Origin: Sorex araneus
Lineage: Eukaryota > Chordata > Mammalia > Eulipotyphla > Soricidae
DNA length: 64,000 nucleotides
Assembly (NCBI RefSeq): GCF_027595985.1
Contig: NC_073302.1
Coordinates: 98,977,234 to 99,041,233 of the forward strand
Direction of reading: 5' to 3'
The notes under the pieces are model-generated. The model saw nothing but the letters and a program-made list of their open reading frames with translations, did no database searches and had not been told where the DNA came from. Within the stretch, counting starts at the first letter, position 1, and each line of letters opens with the position of its first letter. A program made the position numbers and the translations under genes. Shown piece by piece: positions 24,006 through 34,929 of the stretch.

Positions 24006-24183
24006 ATTACCTTCAAGATAATTCCCTACTGCCTAGCTTCCTATTTCTTACTTTAAACAGCTTCCCAACTATGCTATTTTTTCATAGAGGAGCAACAGAA
24101 TAAAAAGGGGAATAATATTTATTGTAGCATATAGAACTTTAAAAAAGAAACATAAATTGTAATTGTATTTAGGAATTAACTGT

Positions 24184-24323
24184 AGCACTGTCATCCCATT
24201 GTTCATCGATTTGCTGGAGCAGGCACCAGTAAGGTCTCCATTGTGAGACTTGTTACTGTTTTTGGCATATCGAATACACAACGGGGAACTTGCCAGGCTC
24301 TGCTGTGCAGGAGGGATACCATG
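24184..24323 (-). mobile_element. RTE-tailed SINE, 5'-truncated
   Basis: A minus-strand copy holding only the core ('gccaggctctgctgtgcagg' on plus) and the RTE 3' end ('cattgttcatcgatttgctg'). The tRNA head is absent. Confidence 0.82.
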
Positions 24324-26596
24324 CTTTTTTACATTAACTGTGTATTTAATCTTGACTAGTAGGTATTAATTAAATAGATACTAAAATACACTATTTCCAT
24401 CCAAACTGGTGTGACCCCAGCGGAATTCAACATAATTAAATTTTTAAACTAGCTCTCTGGAATTAGCTGGGCCCTCGGGTTGAAGAAAGAATGCATCCTC
24501 TGAGGGCTGCTTTCACTTCAGCATCTAACCAACCACAGGTGCTGAGGACTCATTCCCCTGCCGCTTGCTCTTGTGCCTGACTACAAATTTATGGTGCTTC
24601 TGACCTCCTTGGTTTCAATAATTTACTAAAACAACTTATGGGATTCATAAGAACATTACACTTAAAGTTATAGTTTCTTGGAATGATAACACATAAGGCA
24701 AAATGTAGAAGGGTCCCAAATATATAACACCTCTTCTCCTAAGATCAGGCCTTGGGACCCTGCAAATTCATGGCTCATCCACCAGGAATATCCCATTATG
24801 TGGGCAGGGTCAGTGAAATCACCGGCCAAGAGACTAACCTTGATTTTTCAGTTCCAGTCTCTCTGAAGGTTGTGAAGCCATAATTACTTGACTGGTTTTT
24901 GAGAGATCAGTCTCTGCCCTAGATCCAGGTAAGCTCACAAGATGAGTCATCTCATGATCACGGCAGTCACTCCTCTCATTTTTGGAAATTCCAAGGGATT
25001 TTAGAGGATTCCTGACAGGATTCCAGGATAAAGACCCTAACCTAAGCAACATTCTCCACCTTTTAAAAAATGTTTTGTTGATCACAAACCAAAGCATCAA
25101 GTATGTTACAACAAAATGGATTTATTCAGAATCATGTCAATGTATTTTTTCTTCTAGAGTGAAATGTATTGATTTTGAGTGCCAGATTGTTTTTAAAATT
25201 ATATTTCTTTTTGAGATTTAATCCCTTGCTTTGTTGTTATTGTCTTGGGGTCAAAATGATGGGGTCACACACCTGTTTGTTGTGTTTGTCAGGGGTCCCG
25301 CATTTCAGTTGTGCGGCTCCCACACACTTGGTTGTGATGCTCTGGGGATCATACACTTTGTGGTTCCCTGGGTTCCGAACAGCAGAGCTTCAGGGACTGG
25401 CTACAGTACATAACAGCTTGACATTTAGAAGCTAGGCATTTTCTTGCCTCTGAAGTGTTCCTGTTATTTTTTTAATGGATAAATATCAGTATATATGTAC
25501 TTTATACCCCTATATACAAACCATATTCATACAGCTTCAAACTTACTCTTTAAATTACAATGGTCTTGAAACTTAGGTTAATAAATAAATGAAAAACTGA
25601 GCTGCATTCAAGACCACTGTGGGACTTTATCTTGAGAGGGGTTTGGGCTACACTAGGCAGTATCATGGTCTACTCCTAGTGGTACTCTAAGGGCCGTACA
25701 TAGAGTTGGGGACTTAACCCAAGGTCATAGTCACAAGGAAGGCCCAGCAATTTATTTCTTTCAAAAATTATGGGAGCAAGGTCCAGAAAAAGGAAATTTA
25801 ATGTAACTTATTTTCAATCATTAGAGATTAGAGATCCTTGCATATGTTCAATCCCTGACACCACGTGTCTCCCCATGTACCACCGTGAGTCACCCACATG
25901 CAGAGAGCCAGGAGGGGCAGTCCCAAGCACTGTCCTGTGGGACAACCCTTCACTTCCCTAAAAACTGCTTTAGGTCAAGTAATATTTGTCCTTTCTGGTA
26001 ATTATTCAGTATTATCTATGTACTTCATTTAGACACAGAGTTATGATTAAATGATTCACTTGACAGGAATATTAGCTTTCTCAGGAAAAACTACCCAGAG
26101 CTCACTCTATATTGCATGTATATATTCCAAGGGTTTTTAACCCCTCAGAAAGTCACTAAGTGTTCTACCTGTGACATGTTGCTTTGAACAGACAGCAAGA
26201 ATCTTGTTGCTGAAAATGCCTTGAATATGAATCTCCAAACAAATGTTTAATGGGTTAAAGTAATATGTAACATTTGTAAATAAAACTCAAAATACGTACC
26301 ATGATTAAGTGTGGCATTTACATGACAAATCCTCTAGTGATCAAGAAAAAGTGGCAACTTTCAAGGAAAAAAGTAAGTCTTTTATTTTGCATAGTTATTC
26401 ACACCTAAGCAAATATTTTAAAATAGAATAATCAGTGCTGGTTAGGAATCACTTTGTGTCTGACTAAGATCTATGCTGCTATGGGGTCTCTGAATATGAG
26501 ACTAAGCCACATGTGGCATGCATGAAGTACTTGGCACAGAATGTGACACAGAGCCAGGCCCCAACAGGAGATGCCAACCTGACAACACACAGGGCA
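24324..26596. other. Intergenic sequence with eroded SINE remnants
   Basis: No gene is recognised in this 2.3-kb stretch. Weak SINE-like wording is seen at about 25225-25400 and 25630-25760 (minus) and 25825-25960 (plus, 'caatccctgacaccacgtg', 'agagccaggaggggcagtcc'). None is good enough to delimit. Confidence 0.4.
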
Positions 26597-27378
26597 ACCA
26601 TTTGACCCAGCAATACCACTCTTGGGAATATATCTTGGAGAGGCAAAAAGGTATAATAGAAATGACATTTGCATTTCTATGTTCATTGCAGCACTGTTTA
26701 CAATAGCCAAAATCCGGGGGAAAAAAAGAGTGCCAAAAACAGATGACTGGTTAAAGAAACTTTGGTACATTTACACAATGGAATACTATGCAGCTGTTAG
26801 AAAAGATGAAATCATGATATTTGTATATAAGTGGATCTACATGGAAAGTATCATGTTAAGTAAAATGAGTCAGAAAGAGAGGGACAGACATAGAAAGATT
26901 GCACTCATCTGTGGAATATAAAATAACATAGTGGGAGACTAAAACCCAAGAGTTGTAGAGATAAGGATTAGGTCTGCCCCACAGCTTGGAAACTGGCCTC
27001 ACATGCTAGGGGAAAAGGCAGCTCAGATAGAGAAGGGAACACCAAGTAGAGGATGTCGGGAGGACCCATTTGGGTTGGAAGATGCGAGCTGAAAGTAGAC
27101 TATAGACTGGACGTGATGGCCACTCAATACCTCTATTGCAAACTACAACACCCAAAAGGAGAGAGAACAAAGGGGAATGCCCTGCCACAGAGGCAGGGTG
27201 GGGTGGTGGGGGATGGGGTGGGGGTGGTAAGAGGGATACTGGGGTCACTGGTGGAGGTGAACGGGCACCAGTGGAGGGATGGGTAAATGATCACTGTATG
27301 AATAAAATGCAAACACAAAAGTTCATAAGTTTGTAACTGTACATCACAGTGATTCTCTAATAAAAAATTTAAAAAAAA
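26597..27378 (+). mobile_element. 5'-truncated L1 3' end
   Basis: A plus-strand L1 fragment from the last ORF2 codons ('ttgacccagcaataccact', 'gatgactggttaaagaaact', ending near 'tgtggaatataaaataacat') through the G-rich 3' UTR ('ggtggggtggtgggggatgg') to an A-rich tail. It matches 12718-13519 of the full-length copy. Confidence 0.9.
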
Positions 27379-28149
27379 AGAAAAGTAGAATTCAATGGAC
27401 ATAACCACTGCCTGAGTGTGTACTCCAGTGCAGGCCCTTTGGACTGCCGCCCGAACTGCAGGCTCTCTCTGGGGTCTTTCTTTCCTTTTCCTCACCCCAC
27501 TACAAACTTCCCAGTCTTCTTATTGGAGCTCTTTCAAGAAATGGAGTTTTGGCTTCTAAGGTAGTACCCAGCTCTTTGGTAGAGGGCTCCATGACTCACT
27601 AAGCATTACCTCTCCTGGAATTTTCCCAGTGCCCCCACATGAGGATATTTAAACTAGAATCACAGAGGCCCTGAGTATAAGAAACCGGGGAGGATGGAAT
27701 TTATTTTTTAAAATGAGTAACCTGGCTGCACTGACTCAGAAGGAGCACACAGCCAGCAGGTAACTGAGCTTCTGGCCTCGCCCATCCTTGGGCCACCATG
27801 ATGTCCACGCAGTCGTGGTCTGAGTGGCTCTCGTACCCCTCTCCTCCTCTCCCGCCACCTCCAGCATCACTAACTACGCATAGTAAAATAACTGAAAAGC
27901 AACATGCCACACTAACTCGATTTACCTGTCAGGGCCACTCCAGTTTGGGAAAAAGCAGTTACAAGTTCATGCCATTTAAGGAGATTCAAAAGTTGTGGGG
28001 GAAAATTATGGGAGGTCAGAAGAAAGATAAACTGTGTATTCCTTTGATTTGTAACAATGAAATGCAACCACCTATCAGGTGGCATAAGTGAAATGTCTGT
28101 TCTAGACAATAAACTGGGCAAGAAAATTGGGTTTCAAGAAAGCAGGATG
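27379..28149. other. Intergenic sequence with an unassigned 97-codon frame
   Basis: A plus-strand frame at 27798-28091 begins MMSTQSWSEWLSYPSP after an acceptable ATG context (ccaccatgatg). I recognise no domain, and length and composition do not exceed what chance allows. Nothing else is recognised. Confidence 0.35.
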
Positions 28150-28325
28150 TTGGGGCTGGAGAGATAGCACAGTGGGAAGGGAGCATGCTTAGCAACGCTG
28201 GTTTGATGCCTGGCATCCACTATGACCTCCTAAGCAGCGCCTGGAGTCATTCCAGATGCAAAGCCAGGAGTAACCTCTGAGCATCACTGGGTGTGACCCC
28301 AAACAAAAATCAACCCCCCCCCCAA
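28150..28325 (+). mobile_element. SOR-type SINE
   Basis: The head ggggctggagagatagcaca, a modified B box ('gctggtttgatgcctggc'), 'aagccaggagtaacctctga', 'gcatcactgggtgtgacccc' and an A/C-rich tail. Confidence 0.85.
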
Positions 28326-30049
28326 AAAAAATGAAAATAAAGCAAGATGAGTAGTGTTTGAGAAGCACAGAGGGTGATACCATTTACTGATCAAGACTGG
28401 GGCCAAGATCGGTGGGAGGAGACCAAACTTCCAAGCAGTGACAGACAAAGTTCCAGTCATGACACAATTTGAAAGAGCATGGAGTGGAGAGCTCACGGGT
28501 GCTCTGAACATCACAAGGAGGTGGGTGAACCTAAAGGGTGATGTGGGGCTGGTATTGTGGAGTAGGAGTAGACCATAAAGACCTCCTTCTTAGTGAAGGT
28601 TTGGGGAGAGCATGGTCAAATATTGCTTTGACAATCTGCTCCGGAAAGGATGCAGGAAAATGGTGACGTGAGGCACTCAAATGGACTTGGCCCTGAGAGA
28701 CGTTCCACAGAAGCCTAAACTGTATCAAGTCGTACTCTTATCTCTTAAGTCTTATAGTTAAGGTACTTGTTATTGCACCTCAATTGTCCATCAATAAAAA
28801 TGAAATACTAGAATGGGGAAGGAAATTGGGAAAACTAAATAGTTTACTTTTTATAATGTGTTAAAACCTTGCCTGAAACAGAGAAAGTTCGCTGGAAGTA
28901 TTGATACAGATATAAATATTAACCTTCAGCCAGGTTCAGAATTTCCTTAAAGCTCACTTAGCATGTGCCTACAGCATTGAAATTGCCTCTTGAATGCAAG
29001 CTTGTTATGGACTTAAAGTGTTCCCCTATAGTCACTGCCACCACATAATCATTGCTGTTTTAAAATAATACCAGTGCAAAAATTTTTTAAAAGCATTATA
29101 TAATGGTTGCATACGTTCTTCTTCCTATCCCCAAGTTGGGATAAAATCTGTGCAAATTGTGCAGTGGAAAATTAGGGATTTTAAACCTAACCCCCCACAT
29201 GATGGTATTAAGTGTTCTACCTCCTCAATGATGAGTGCTCTACTTCACAGCATGTTTGAAATGATTAGGGTTTTTTGTTGTTGCTTTGTTTTGGGGCCAC
29301 ATCCAGCGATGCTTCCCTGGGTACTGGCCAGTAGTGACCCGTGATCACTTGGATGAGATACAGAAGCAAAAAAAAAAAAGGCAAAGAAACTTAACTCTTC
29401 AATTAGGAAATTAATTCATTAATGTCTAATGCTTGAAAGATGTTGAAAATGGCATCTCTAGATTTTTAAGATTCAGTGCTAGTAGTAATTGTGGCACATG
29501 TATTTATGGCACATGGTAAGTGCAAGAGTCATGGGGTTTTATTTTTAAAGATAGCAATGGAAGTAATACTCTTTAATTCCTCTGTAACTGGTTCCAAACT
29601 ACTTCAGTTTTCCCCAAAAGCTGCAATTTGAAATGCAAAAAAGAGCACTGCCATGATGCCAAGAGAGCACTGAATTTTGGGGAGAATGGAACACCTGGTT
29701 GTGCTTCGTGGACTCTGTGACCTGCCAGTATCGAACATGCATCAGCAGCATGCAAGGCAAACGCCTTAACTACTGTACTCTCTCAACCCCCATCTCCCCT
29801 CCAAGCCCCGCTTCCTCATACCCAGCACCGAATCTTACAATCTTACTGTCACTGGGACTTAGGGAGTCTAAACAGAATCATCTACTATTTATCTATAACT
29901 TAGGGATAAAAGGCTGGTAACTTGAATGAATTAAAAAAAGGATCAAATAAGTTAGAACTTCAGAAGGCATTGTGTGAATTATACAACACTATACAGGTAA
30001 AAATTATAAAAGATGAATTAATTTAGGTAACTCAGAGGCGAAAAATCCT
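28326..30049. other. Sequence beyond SOWAHC with SINE remnants
   Basis: Apart from minus-strand SINE pieces at about 29268-29350 ('gggccacatccagcgatgct') and 29690-29800 ('gcaaggcaaacgccttaact', the reverse A-box region), the stretch looks single-copy. It lies past the proposed SOWAHC polyadenylation region. Confidence 0.45.
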
Positions 30050-30057
30050 GCATACCT

Positions 30058-30118
30058 TTTATTCTGACAAAACAAACACTACAGATTTACATTTTAAAAT
30101 CCTAGAGTTTCATTTATT
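30058..30118 (-). terminator. Candidate SOWAHC polyadenylation signals
   Basis: Two AATAAA hexamers on the minus strand (TTTATT at 30113-30118 and 30058-30063) lie about 2.4 kb beyond the stop codon. Other AATAAA matches occur in this AT-rich stretch, so the choice is tentative. Confidence 0.3.
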
Positions 30119-30824
30119 TAAAATATAAGACACAAGGCACCCTGGATTGCAAGATTTTAGATTTCAGGCATGAACAAAATAGTACCAGGTTTTCAAATTA
30201 GCTATAGTTTATGTAACAAAAAAGGAAGAGAACTGTGACATTCATTAGTCTCAATGTACCTACAAGAAATATGTAAGACATACATGGGCTTTGCCAGTTT
30301 CACATTAACAAACATCTAATAACTTATGCCCGTATTTCTATGAATAGCAGGCACTACTCCGCAAATACCAAAACTCACAAGCAACTTGCTTTTTAATAAT
30401 CTTGATTTGGAAATAAAAAAATAGGAGGAATGTTAAGTAGCTTTAAAAAAGGTTAAATTCCTGAGAATGAGCACATCATTACAAAGAATGCTATAAGTAG
30501 TTCCTCTCAGGAATGATTTCTTTTTAAAGTATATCCTACAGAGAAAGTAAAAATTCTGAATGTGAAAAGCAATTTAAAGACTGACTCAATACCTAAATAT
30601 GTAGCAAATTATAGACTTTTGTGCTAGTTATTAACATACACAGAAGTTTAATACTGACCATTTAAGAGGGCACTTAGACTGTTCTGAAGTGTCTAATCTT
30701 AAATTTCACTTTAGTTTTTCACGTCAGACATGTAATATTCTTCAGTGGAAATATAGCTTATTCTGCACCAGATACAGGTAAGCATATACAAGAATGTTCA
30801 CTTTCAAATAATAATTTTTTTGGT

Positions 30825-30965
30825 TTCATTTTGTTTTCTGAGCCACATCTGGCAGTGCTCCAAAGCTATCCAGAAGTCACCCCTAATGGAGGACTACTGG
30901 GTGCTGGGGACTGAGTGTGCGGGCAAACCTGTACCAACTTTTCTGAGCTAATCTCTCTGGCCCAA
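30825..30965 (-). mobile_element. Old SOR-type SINE in the SOWAHC 3' UTR
   Basis: Diverged minus-strand copy: 'gagccacatctggcagtgct' and 'gagctaatctctctggccc' are the reversed 3' body and head. Confidence 0.7.
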
Positions 30966-32518
30966 GAATAACTATTTGTAATTTACACAACAGTAGACTG
31001 TATACAAAAGTAGAGTGTATCCTACATGTATAGATAAAAGTGCTTATCATATGAACATGGTCCATTTTAATAATTCTAAATCAAAGGCACACAAAAGGCT
31101 AGTTTATATATGCTCTGTGAATATTTTTCATTAGTTTTTAAACATAATTCCCTCTAGACATTTGACAAACTTGTTAAATATTTCTGCGATTTGGGAAATT
31201 GATAGCTTGTGAATGTTAGACATTGTAGCTCTGTGCAATTCATTTTGATCTAGTCAAGCTCCAAGCCGTAAGTAATGTCTATAGGTGAAAAGGTCCTTAT
31301 GTTTCAGCAATTAAGAGACCAAAAAGACCAAGGGAGAAAGCCTTGTAATTAGTCTCCCACAAAAGTTGTTTTGAATCATGTCAGAGTTGATTTAATATGC
31401 TTGTAAGTTAAACTTTTAAATAACTATAAATACATTGTCTTAATATATTTTAGTGAAATGTAATTAAGAACTGCATTTAAGTATTTAATGAATGCTATTT
31501 TCCATATATATATGCAGAGGGATTCAATAGCCAGCAGCACTTAAGGATAGAAATAGACCCATCTGTTCTCTTTTCTCTTTTATAAAGTGCTATTTTTAAC
31601 TAAGCAGATTTACTACTCAGCTTTTCAGTAACTTTACTGTAAGTTTAGAATATATTCTAGTAAATATGGAAAATTGAAAGGATTTAGTATTTCAAGCACT
31701 GCCACAGAGCAATCACGAGTTGTACTTTATAGTAAAATAAAAACTGTACCTTACATAAAAATCACTCTGCTGAATTACTTCACAGAAGCACAGGCTCAAT
31801 ATGATTTATTCCTGTTCTTAGTAATTTCACTAGAAATGATTTCTATAAGCAACTCATTAAATAGGGTCATGAAAAAAATGACCAATGGCTACACGGTTCC
31901 CCTGGACAACAAGCTCAGCACGTTTGGACTTTCAGAGGAGAAAACAAGTTATGATCAGAAGCAGAGGAAGCACTTCCAGAGTACCGTGGGTTCTTGTTAA
32001 GAGTTTTCTTTAGATACAGATTTGTTAATTGTTTTCCTTAATACCGAGGACCAGGGTGTTAACGATAGTTTCGAGAAAGCCATACTACAGATGAACTCAA
32101 GTGAACACTGCCTACTTCTTCCATGAGTAAAGCCGAGACAATTGACCAAGTAGGACACCAACAAGATTCTCCCACCCCCTCAACATTATATTCTCTTAGC
32201 ATTTCTTAGTTTCAACCAACTTGACCTTCAGTAGTAAAACAGCGAAACAATCCAGAACAGCACGCAGCTTTGTTTCAGACAACTTGAGATTCTTTGTTCC
32301 TGGGAGTGTAACCACTGAAGCCGACACGAAGGCATCCCACCCGCGCCTCCTGCCCCGACTAAGCACCCGCTCACACCCAGAAACGGAACCGGGGTGGACA
32401 CAGCGCCGAGCTCGGACTCGGATGCGGCCTACGCGCCCCCCACGACCCAGCACGGGGTGACTCTCCAGACCCCCCGGCCGGCGCCCGGCTGTGTGCGTGC
32501 GGGAAGAGCCGAACCGCC

Positions 32519-33742
32519 CTACCCGAACACACTGGACTTGGGTCTGAGTCTGAGCGCGGACGCCTGTCCGCGGGGCGCCCGCTCCCCCTCCTCCTCGTCC
32601 TCCTCCTCCTCGTCTGGGGGCGGCTCCGGCGGCCTGCAGGGTGCCGCGCCCGGGACCCCCTGCGTCCGGAAGCGGAGTCTGCCAAGCCGGGGCCTGGCGC
32701 GCGCGGCGTGGGGGCCCCTGCGCGCCGCGCCCCCCTCCAGCCCGGAGTGCGGGAGGTCGCCGGCGTCCTCGGCCGCGTGCGCGGGCCGGTGGGCGAGCAG
32801 GTGCGCGGGCAGGACCCGAGAGAGCCGCCAGCGGCCGCTCCCGCCGCCCGCCGCGCCGCCCTCCGGCGCCTCCTCCTCCAGGGCGCCCACCAGGCTCCGG
32901 ATCTCCTCGGCCGTGCCGCGGCTCAGGTACTGCGAGGCCTTCCTCCCGCTGTAGTCCCTGGCGTCCACGTCCGCGTCGTAGGCGCCCACCAGCAGCTTCA
33001 CCACCTCTACGTGGCCGTGCATGGCCGCCAGGTGCAGGGCGGTGTAGCCCCCGCTCGTCCGGGCGTTGATGTCCACGGGCAGCCGGTGCTGGCCGGCGAA
33101 GCTGACCAGCATGGCCAGCAGCTCGTGCCGGCCGTGCTTGGCGGCCCAGTGCAGGCAGCTGTAGCCGGTGATGAAGTCGCGCTTGGTCAGCAGCGCGGGC
33201 TCGCAGCCCAGCAGCCCCTCCAGGCTGTCCCAGCGGCCGTCGGCGGCCGACAGCATCCAGGCGTGCTCCAGCGGGTCCAGCGTCACCGCGCCGCCGCCCT
33301 CGTCCTCGGCCGCCGGGCCCGCAGACGCCGCGTCCGGCTCGCCGCCGCCCCGCGCGCGCCCGCCGCCCGCCGCGGGGCCGCCCCGCCGAGGCTGCGGGGA
33401 CCGGGCGCCCGGCGCGGGGTCCTGGCGGGGCTCGAGCGGGGCGGGCGGGGCGGCGGGGCCCGGGGCGCGGCCGTCGCCCGCGGCCCCCGCCCCGGCGGGC
33501 GGCGAGCCCTCGCGGAACTGGCGCTTGAGCTGCACGTACTTGGTGCCGTCGGCGGGGTCGGTGCGCACCGTGGCCACGGCATTGACCAGGTCCTTGAAGT
33601 GGGCGCGCGCGCGGGCGCGCTGCTCGGCCTCTCCGCCCAGGGCGGCCCTGAAGTGCCGCACCAGCTCGGCGTGCGGCGCCCGGCCCCCGCGCTCCGCCAG
33701 GAAGCCCAGCACGGCGTCGGGCCCGAGCGGCTGCGCGTCCAT
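32519..33742 (-). CDS. SOWAHC: SOWAHC-like ankyrin repeat protein (sosondowah family member C)
   Basis: Intact single-exon frame of 407 codons on the minus strand. Residues about 8-80 form the SOWAH N-terminal domain (AVLGFLAERGGRAPHAELVR to KYVQLKRQFREG). Residues 81-150 are a Pro/Ala/Gly-rich linker. Residues 153-275 carry the ankyrin region (LDPLEHAWMLSAADGRWDSL, DFITGYSCLHWAAKHGRHEL, TSGGYTALHLAAMHGHVEVV, DYSGRKASQYLS). An acidic run DEEEEDEEEGE lies at 377-387, and the end LRPKSSVFG is family-like. The start at 33742 begins the domain at the expected distance and has G at +4. As I remember it, human SOWAHC is about 525 residues, so this one is about 120 shorter, mainly in the linker. The biochemical role is not established; ankyrin repeats suggest protein binding. 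It is divergently paired with SEPTIN10. The alternative SOWAHA/B/D assignment is disfavoured by the single exon and neighbour. Confidence 0.93.
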   Translation of the reverse strand: MDAQPLGPDAVLGFLAERGGRAPHAELVRHFRAALGGEAEQRARARAHFKDLVNAVATVRTDPADGTKYVQLKRQFREGSPPAGAGAAGDGRAPGPAAPPAPLEPRQDPAPGARSPQPRRGGPAAGGGRARGGGEPDAASAGPAAEDEGGGAVTLDPLEHAWMLSAADGRWDSLEGLLGCEPALLTKRDFITGYSCLHWAAKHGRHELLAMLVSFAGQHRLPVDINARTSGGYTALHLAAMHGHVEVVKLLVGAYDADVDARDYSGRKASQYLSRGTAEEIRSLVGALEEEAPEGGAAGGGSGRWRLSRVLPAHLLAHRPAHAAEDAGDLPHSGLEGGAARRGPHAARARPRLGRLRFRTQGVPGAAPCRPPEPPPDEEEEDEEEGERAPRGQASALRLRPKSSVFG

Positions 33743-33822
33743 CGGGGCTCAGGCCGGCGCCACCGCGGCCCGCGCGCCGGACCCGCTCGCCTGGCCGCGC
33801 CCCTACACCTCGCCCGCCCCGG

Positions 33823-33886
33823 CCACGCCCACTTCCGGCCCCCGCTCCGCACTCTCGGCCCGCTCGCGCCACGCCCACTTCCGGCC
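33823..33886. promoter_or_regulatory. Duplicated ETS-type sites (18-bp direct repeat)
   Basis: The 18-mer ccacgcccacttccggcc occurs at 33823-33840 and again at 33869-33886, 46 bp apart. Each copy carries ACTTCCGG, the reverse of the CCGGAAGT core bound by ETS factors such as GABPA, next to a CACGCCC box. Both are close to the SOWAHC start codon. Confidence 0.6.
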
Positions 33887-34000
33887 TCCTGCGGCCGCCA
33901 GGGCTCCTGTGGTCACCCTTCCCGCTGGGATGGCCCCTACCGTGGCTCCTGGGGCACCGGCTGCCCGGCTCTGAGAGCTGGGACGCCCCTGTCCCCCCGC

Positions 34001-34140
34001 GTCGCCGTGGTTACCGGGACGCCCCGCCCGGGCCCCGCTCCTATCCGCTAGCCCCGCCCGGGCCCCGCCCCTCTCCGTGCGCCCCGCCCAGGCCCCCCGT
34101 CCCTTTTCGGGAGCGCCCCACGTCGCCGTGGTTACCGGGA
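34001..34140. promoter_or_regulatory. Duplicated X-box-like sites (19-bp direct repeat)
   Basis: The 19-mer gtcgccgtggttaccggga occurs at 34001-34019 and 34122-34140, 121 bp apart. GTCGCC-GT-GGTTAC resembles the imperfect inverted repeat of an RFX X-box (GTYNCC, spacer, RGNAAC) with one mismatch. Binding is inference. Confidence 0.5.
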
Positions 34141-34505
34141 GGCACCGCCCAGGTTCCTCCCTTCCCCTTGCGCCCCATCTGGTACGCCCCTTTCCCGGTG
34201 CGCCCCCGAACCCGGCCACATCCCTTCTTGTCGCCCCGCCCCCTTCCCTGTGCGCCCCGCCCAGCCCCTCCCCTTCCGTATAGACCCTCCCCTTTCTGTC
34301 ACGCCACGCCCCCTGACTGCCCCGCCCCTCCTGGCTCACTTCGTCCTCGCCCCGCCCCTCCTGGCGCGCCCAGTCCCTGGCCGGTCCCCCGCCCGTTAGC
34401 CCCCGGCCAGTCCCGCGCTTTCCATCCGTGGGTCCCTCGTCTCTCCTGGCAGTGGGGCGCTGCTTAGGGCCTTCTTCCCGCCTTCCCGCAGTCCTGCTCG
34501 GTACC

Positions 34506-34532
34506 ATGGCCTCGGAGAAGTCGCGGCACCTG
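34506..34532 (+). CDS. SEPTIN10: SEPTIN10-like, coding part of exon 1
   Basis: ATG at 34506 in a strong context (taccATGG) opens MASEKSRHL, and at 34533 a consensus splice donor gtgagt follows. This agrees with the short first exon and N-terminus of mammalian SEPTIN10 (MASxxxxRHL type), a septin GTPase that assembles into filaments at the cortex and cytoskeleton. The gene's divergent position next to SOWAHC supports it. No further septin coding sequence (P-loop GETGIGKST region) was found downstream in this window, so exon 2 lies beyond 64,000 or was missed. The nine codons alone would be weak evidence; start, donor and synteny together make it good. Confidence 0.75.
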
Positions 34533-34929
34533 GTGAGTCTCGGGCCTCCCTCCAGTCCCCTGGACCCGGGACCCCACCCTGACTGACCCGCAGGTGGGGG
34601 CGCTGCTGCCCGCGCTATGGGATGGGGCGGCCACTGTGCCCGCCCTCTGGGCTCCTGCTGGGCCCCTGGGGTCCTGCCGACCCCCTCCCGGGTTCCAGCC
34701 GGGCCCTGGGCTCTTGCCATCCCTCCTCCTCCCCCCACCCCCTCCTCCCGCTGCCTGGGCTCCTGCCTCTCCCTGGGGTGGGGCTGCAGGCTCCCTTCAC
34801 TCTGTCCTGCAGCCCTTTATGTATCCAGGTTCCTGGCGGGGGGCCCGCAGTGCGATGGAACCTGGTGGAACCCGTTAAGAGTTGCAAGGCAAGCATCCTG
34901 TCTGTTGTACATCACCCCGCGAGCTGCGA

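Larger units (their letters stand above)
30050..32518 (-). other. SOWAHC: Probable SOWAHC 3' UTR
   Basis: About 2.5 kb of AT-rich sequence, almost free of repeats (one SINE at 30825-30965), follows the SOWAHC stop codon on the minus strand. The mammalian SOWAHC transcript is known to have a single exon with a long 3' UTR. Repeat-poor sequence of this length in an otherwise repeat-packed window fits a transcribed UTR. The extent is inferred, not seen. Confidence 0.5.
33743..34505. promoter_or_regulatory. Divergent CpG-island promoter between SOWAHC and SEPTIN10
   Basis: The two start codons lie 763 bp apart in opposite directions. The gap has no TATA box but many GC boxes (ccccgccc near 34022, 34053, 34064, 34082, 34234, 34255, 34321 and 34351), an ETS-type direct repeat and an X-box-like direct repeat. 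The head-to-head order matches the human SOWAHC/SEPTIN10 locus as I know it. Transcription start sites cannot be placed from the sequence. Confidence 0.75.
32330..34760. other. CpG island covering SOWAHC and the shared promoter
   Basis: The sequence is very rich in G+C and in CpG across the whole SOWAHC coding region, the intergenic promoter and SEPTIN10 exon 1, in sharp contrast to AT-rich flanks. It explains the many long but meaningless open frames on both strands here. Edges are by eye. Confidence 0.85.

Noticed and set aside
27798-28091. 97-codon plus-strand frame with acceptable start context
   Set aside because: No domain, no conserved context and no splice or polyadenylation evidence; chance is sufficient.
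32196-33878. 560-codon minus-strand frame overlapping SOWAHC, and several plus-strand frames of up to 447 codons
   Set aside because: They are shadow frames in a stop-poor CpG island. Their composition is Arg/Ala/Gly/Pro-rich without domains, whereas the 407-codon frame has the SOWAH and ankyrin domains.
33803-34738. 311-codon minus-strand frame across the promoter and SEPTIN10 exon 1
   Set aside because: Low-complexity GC-driven frame with no domain, opposite to a recognised exon and promoter.
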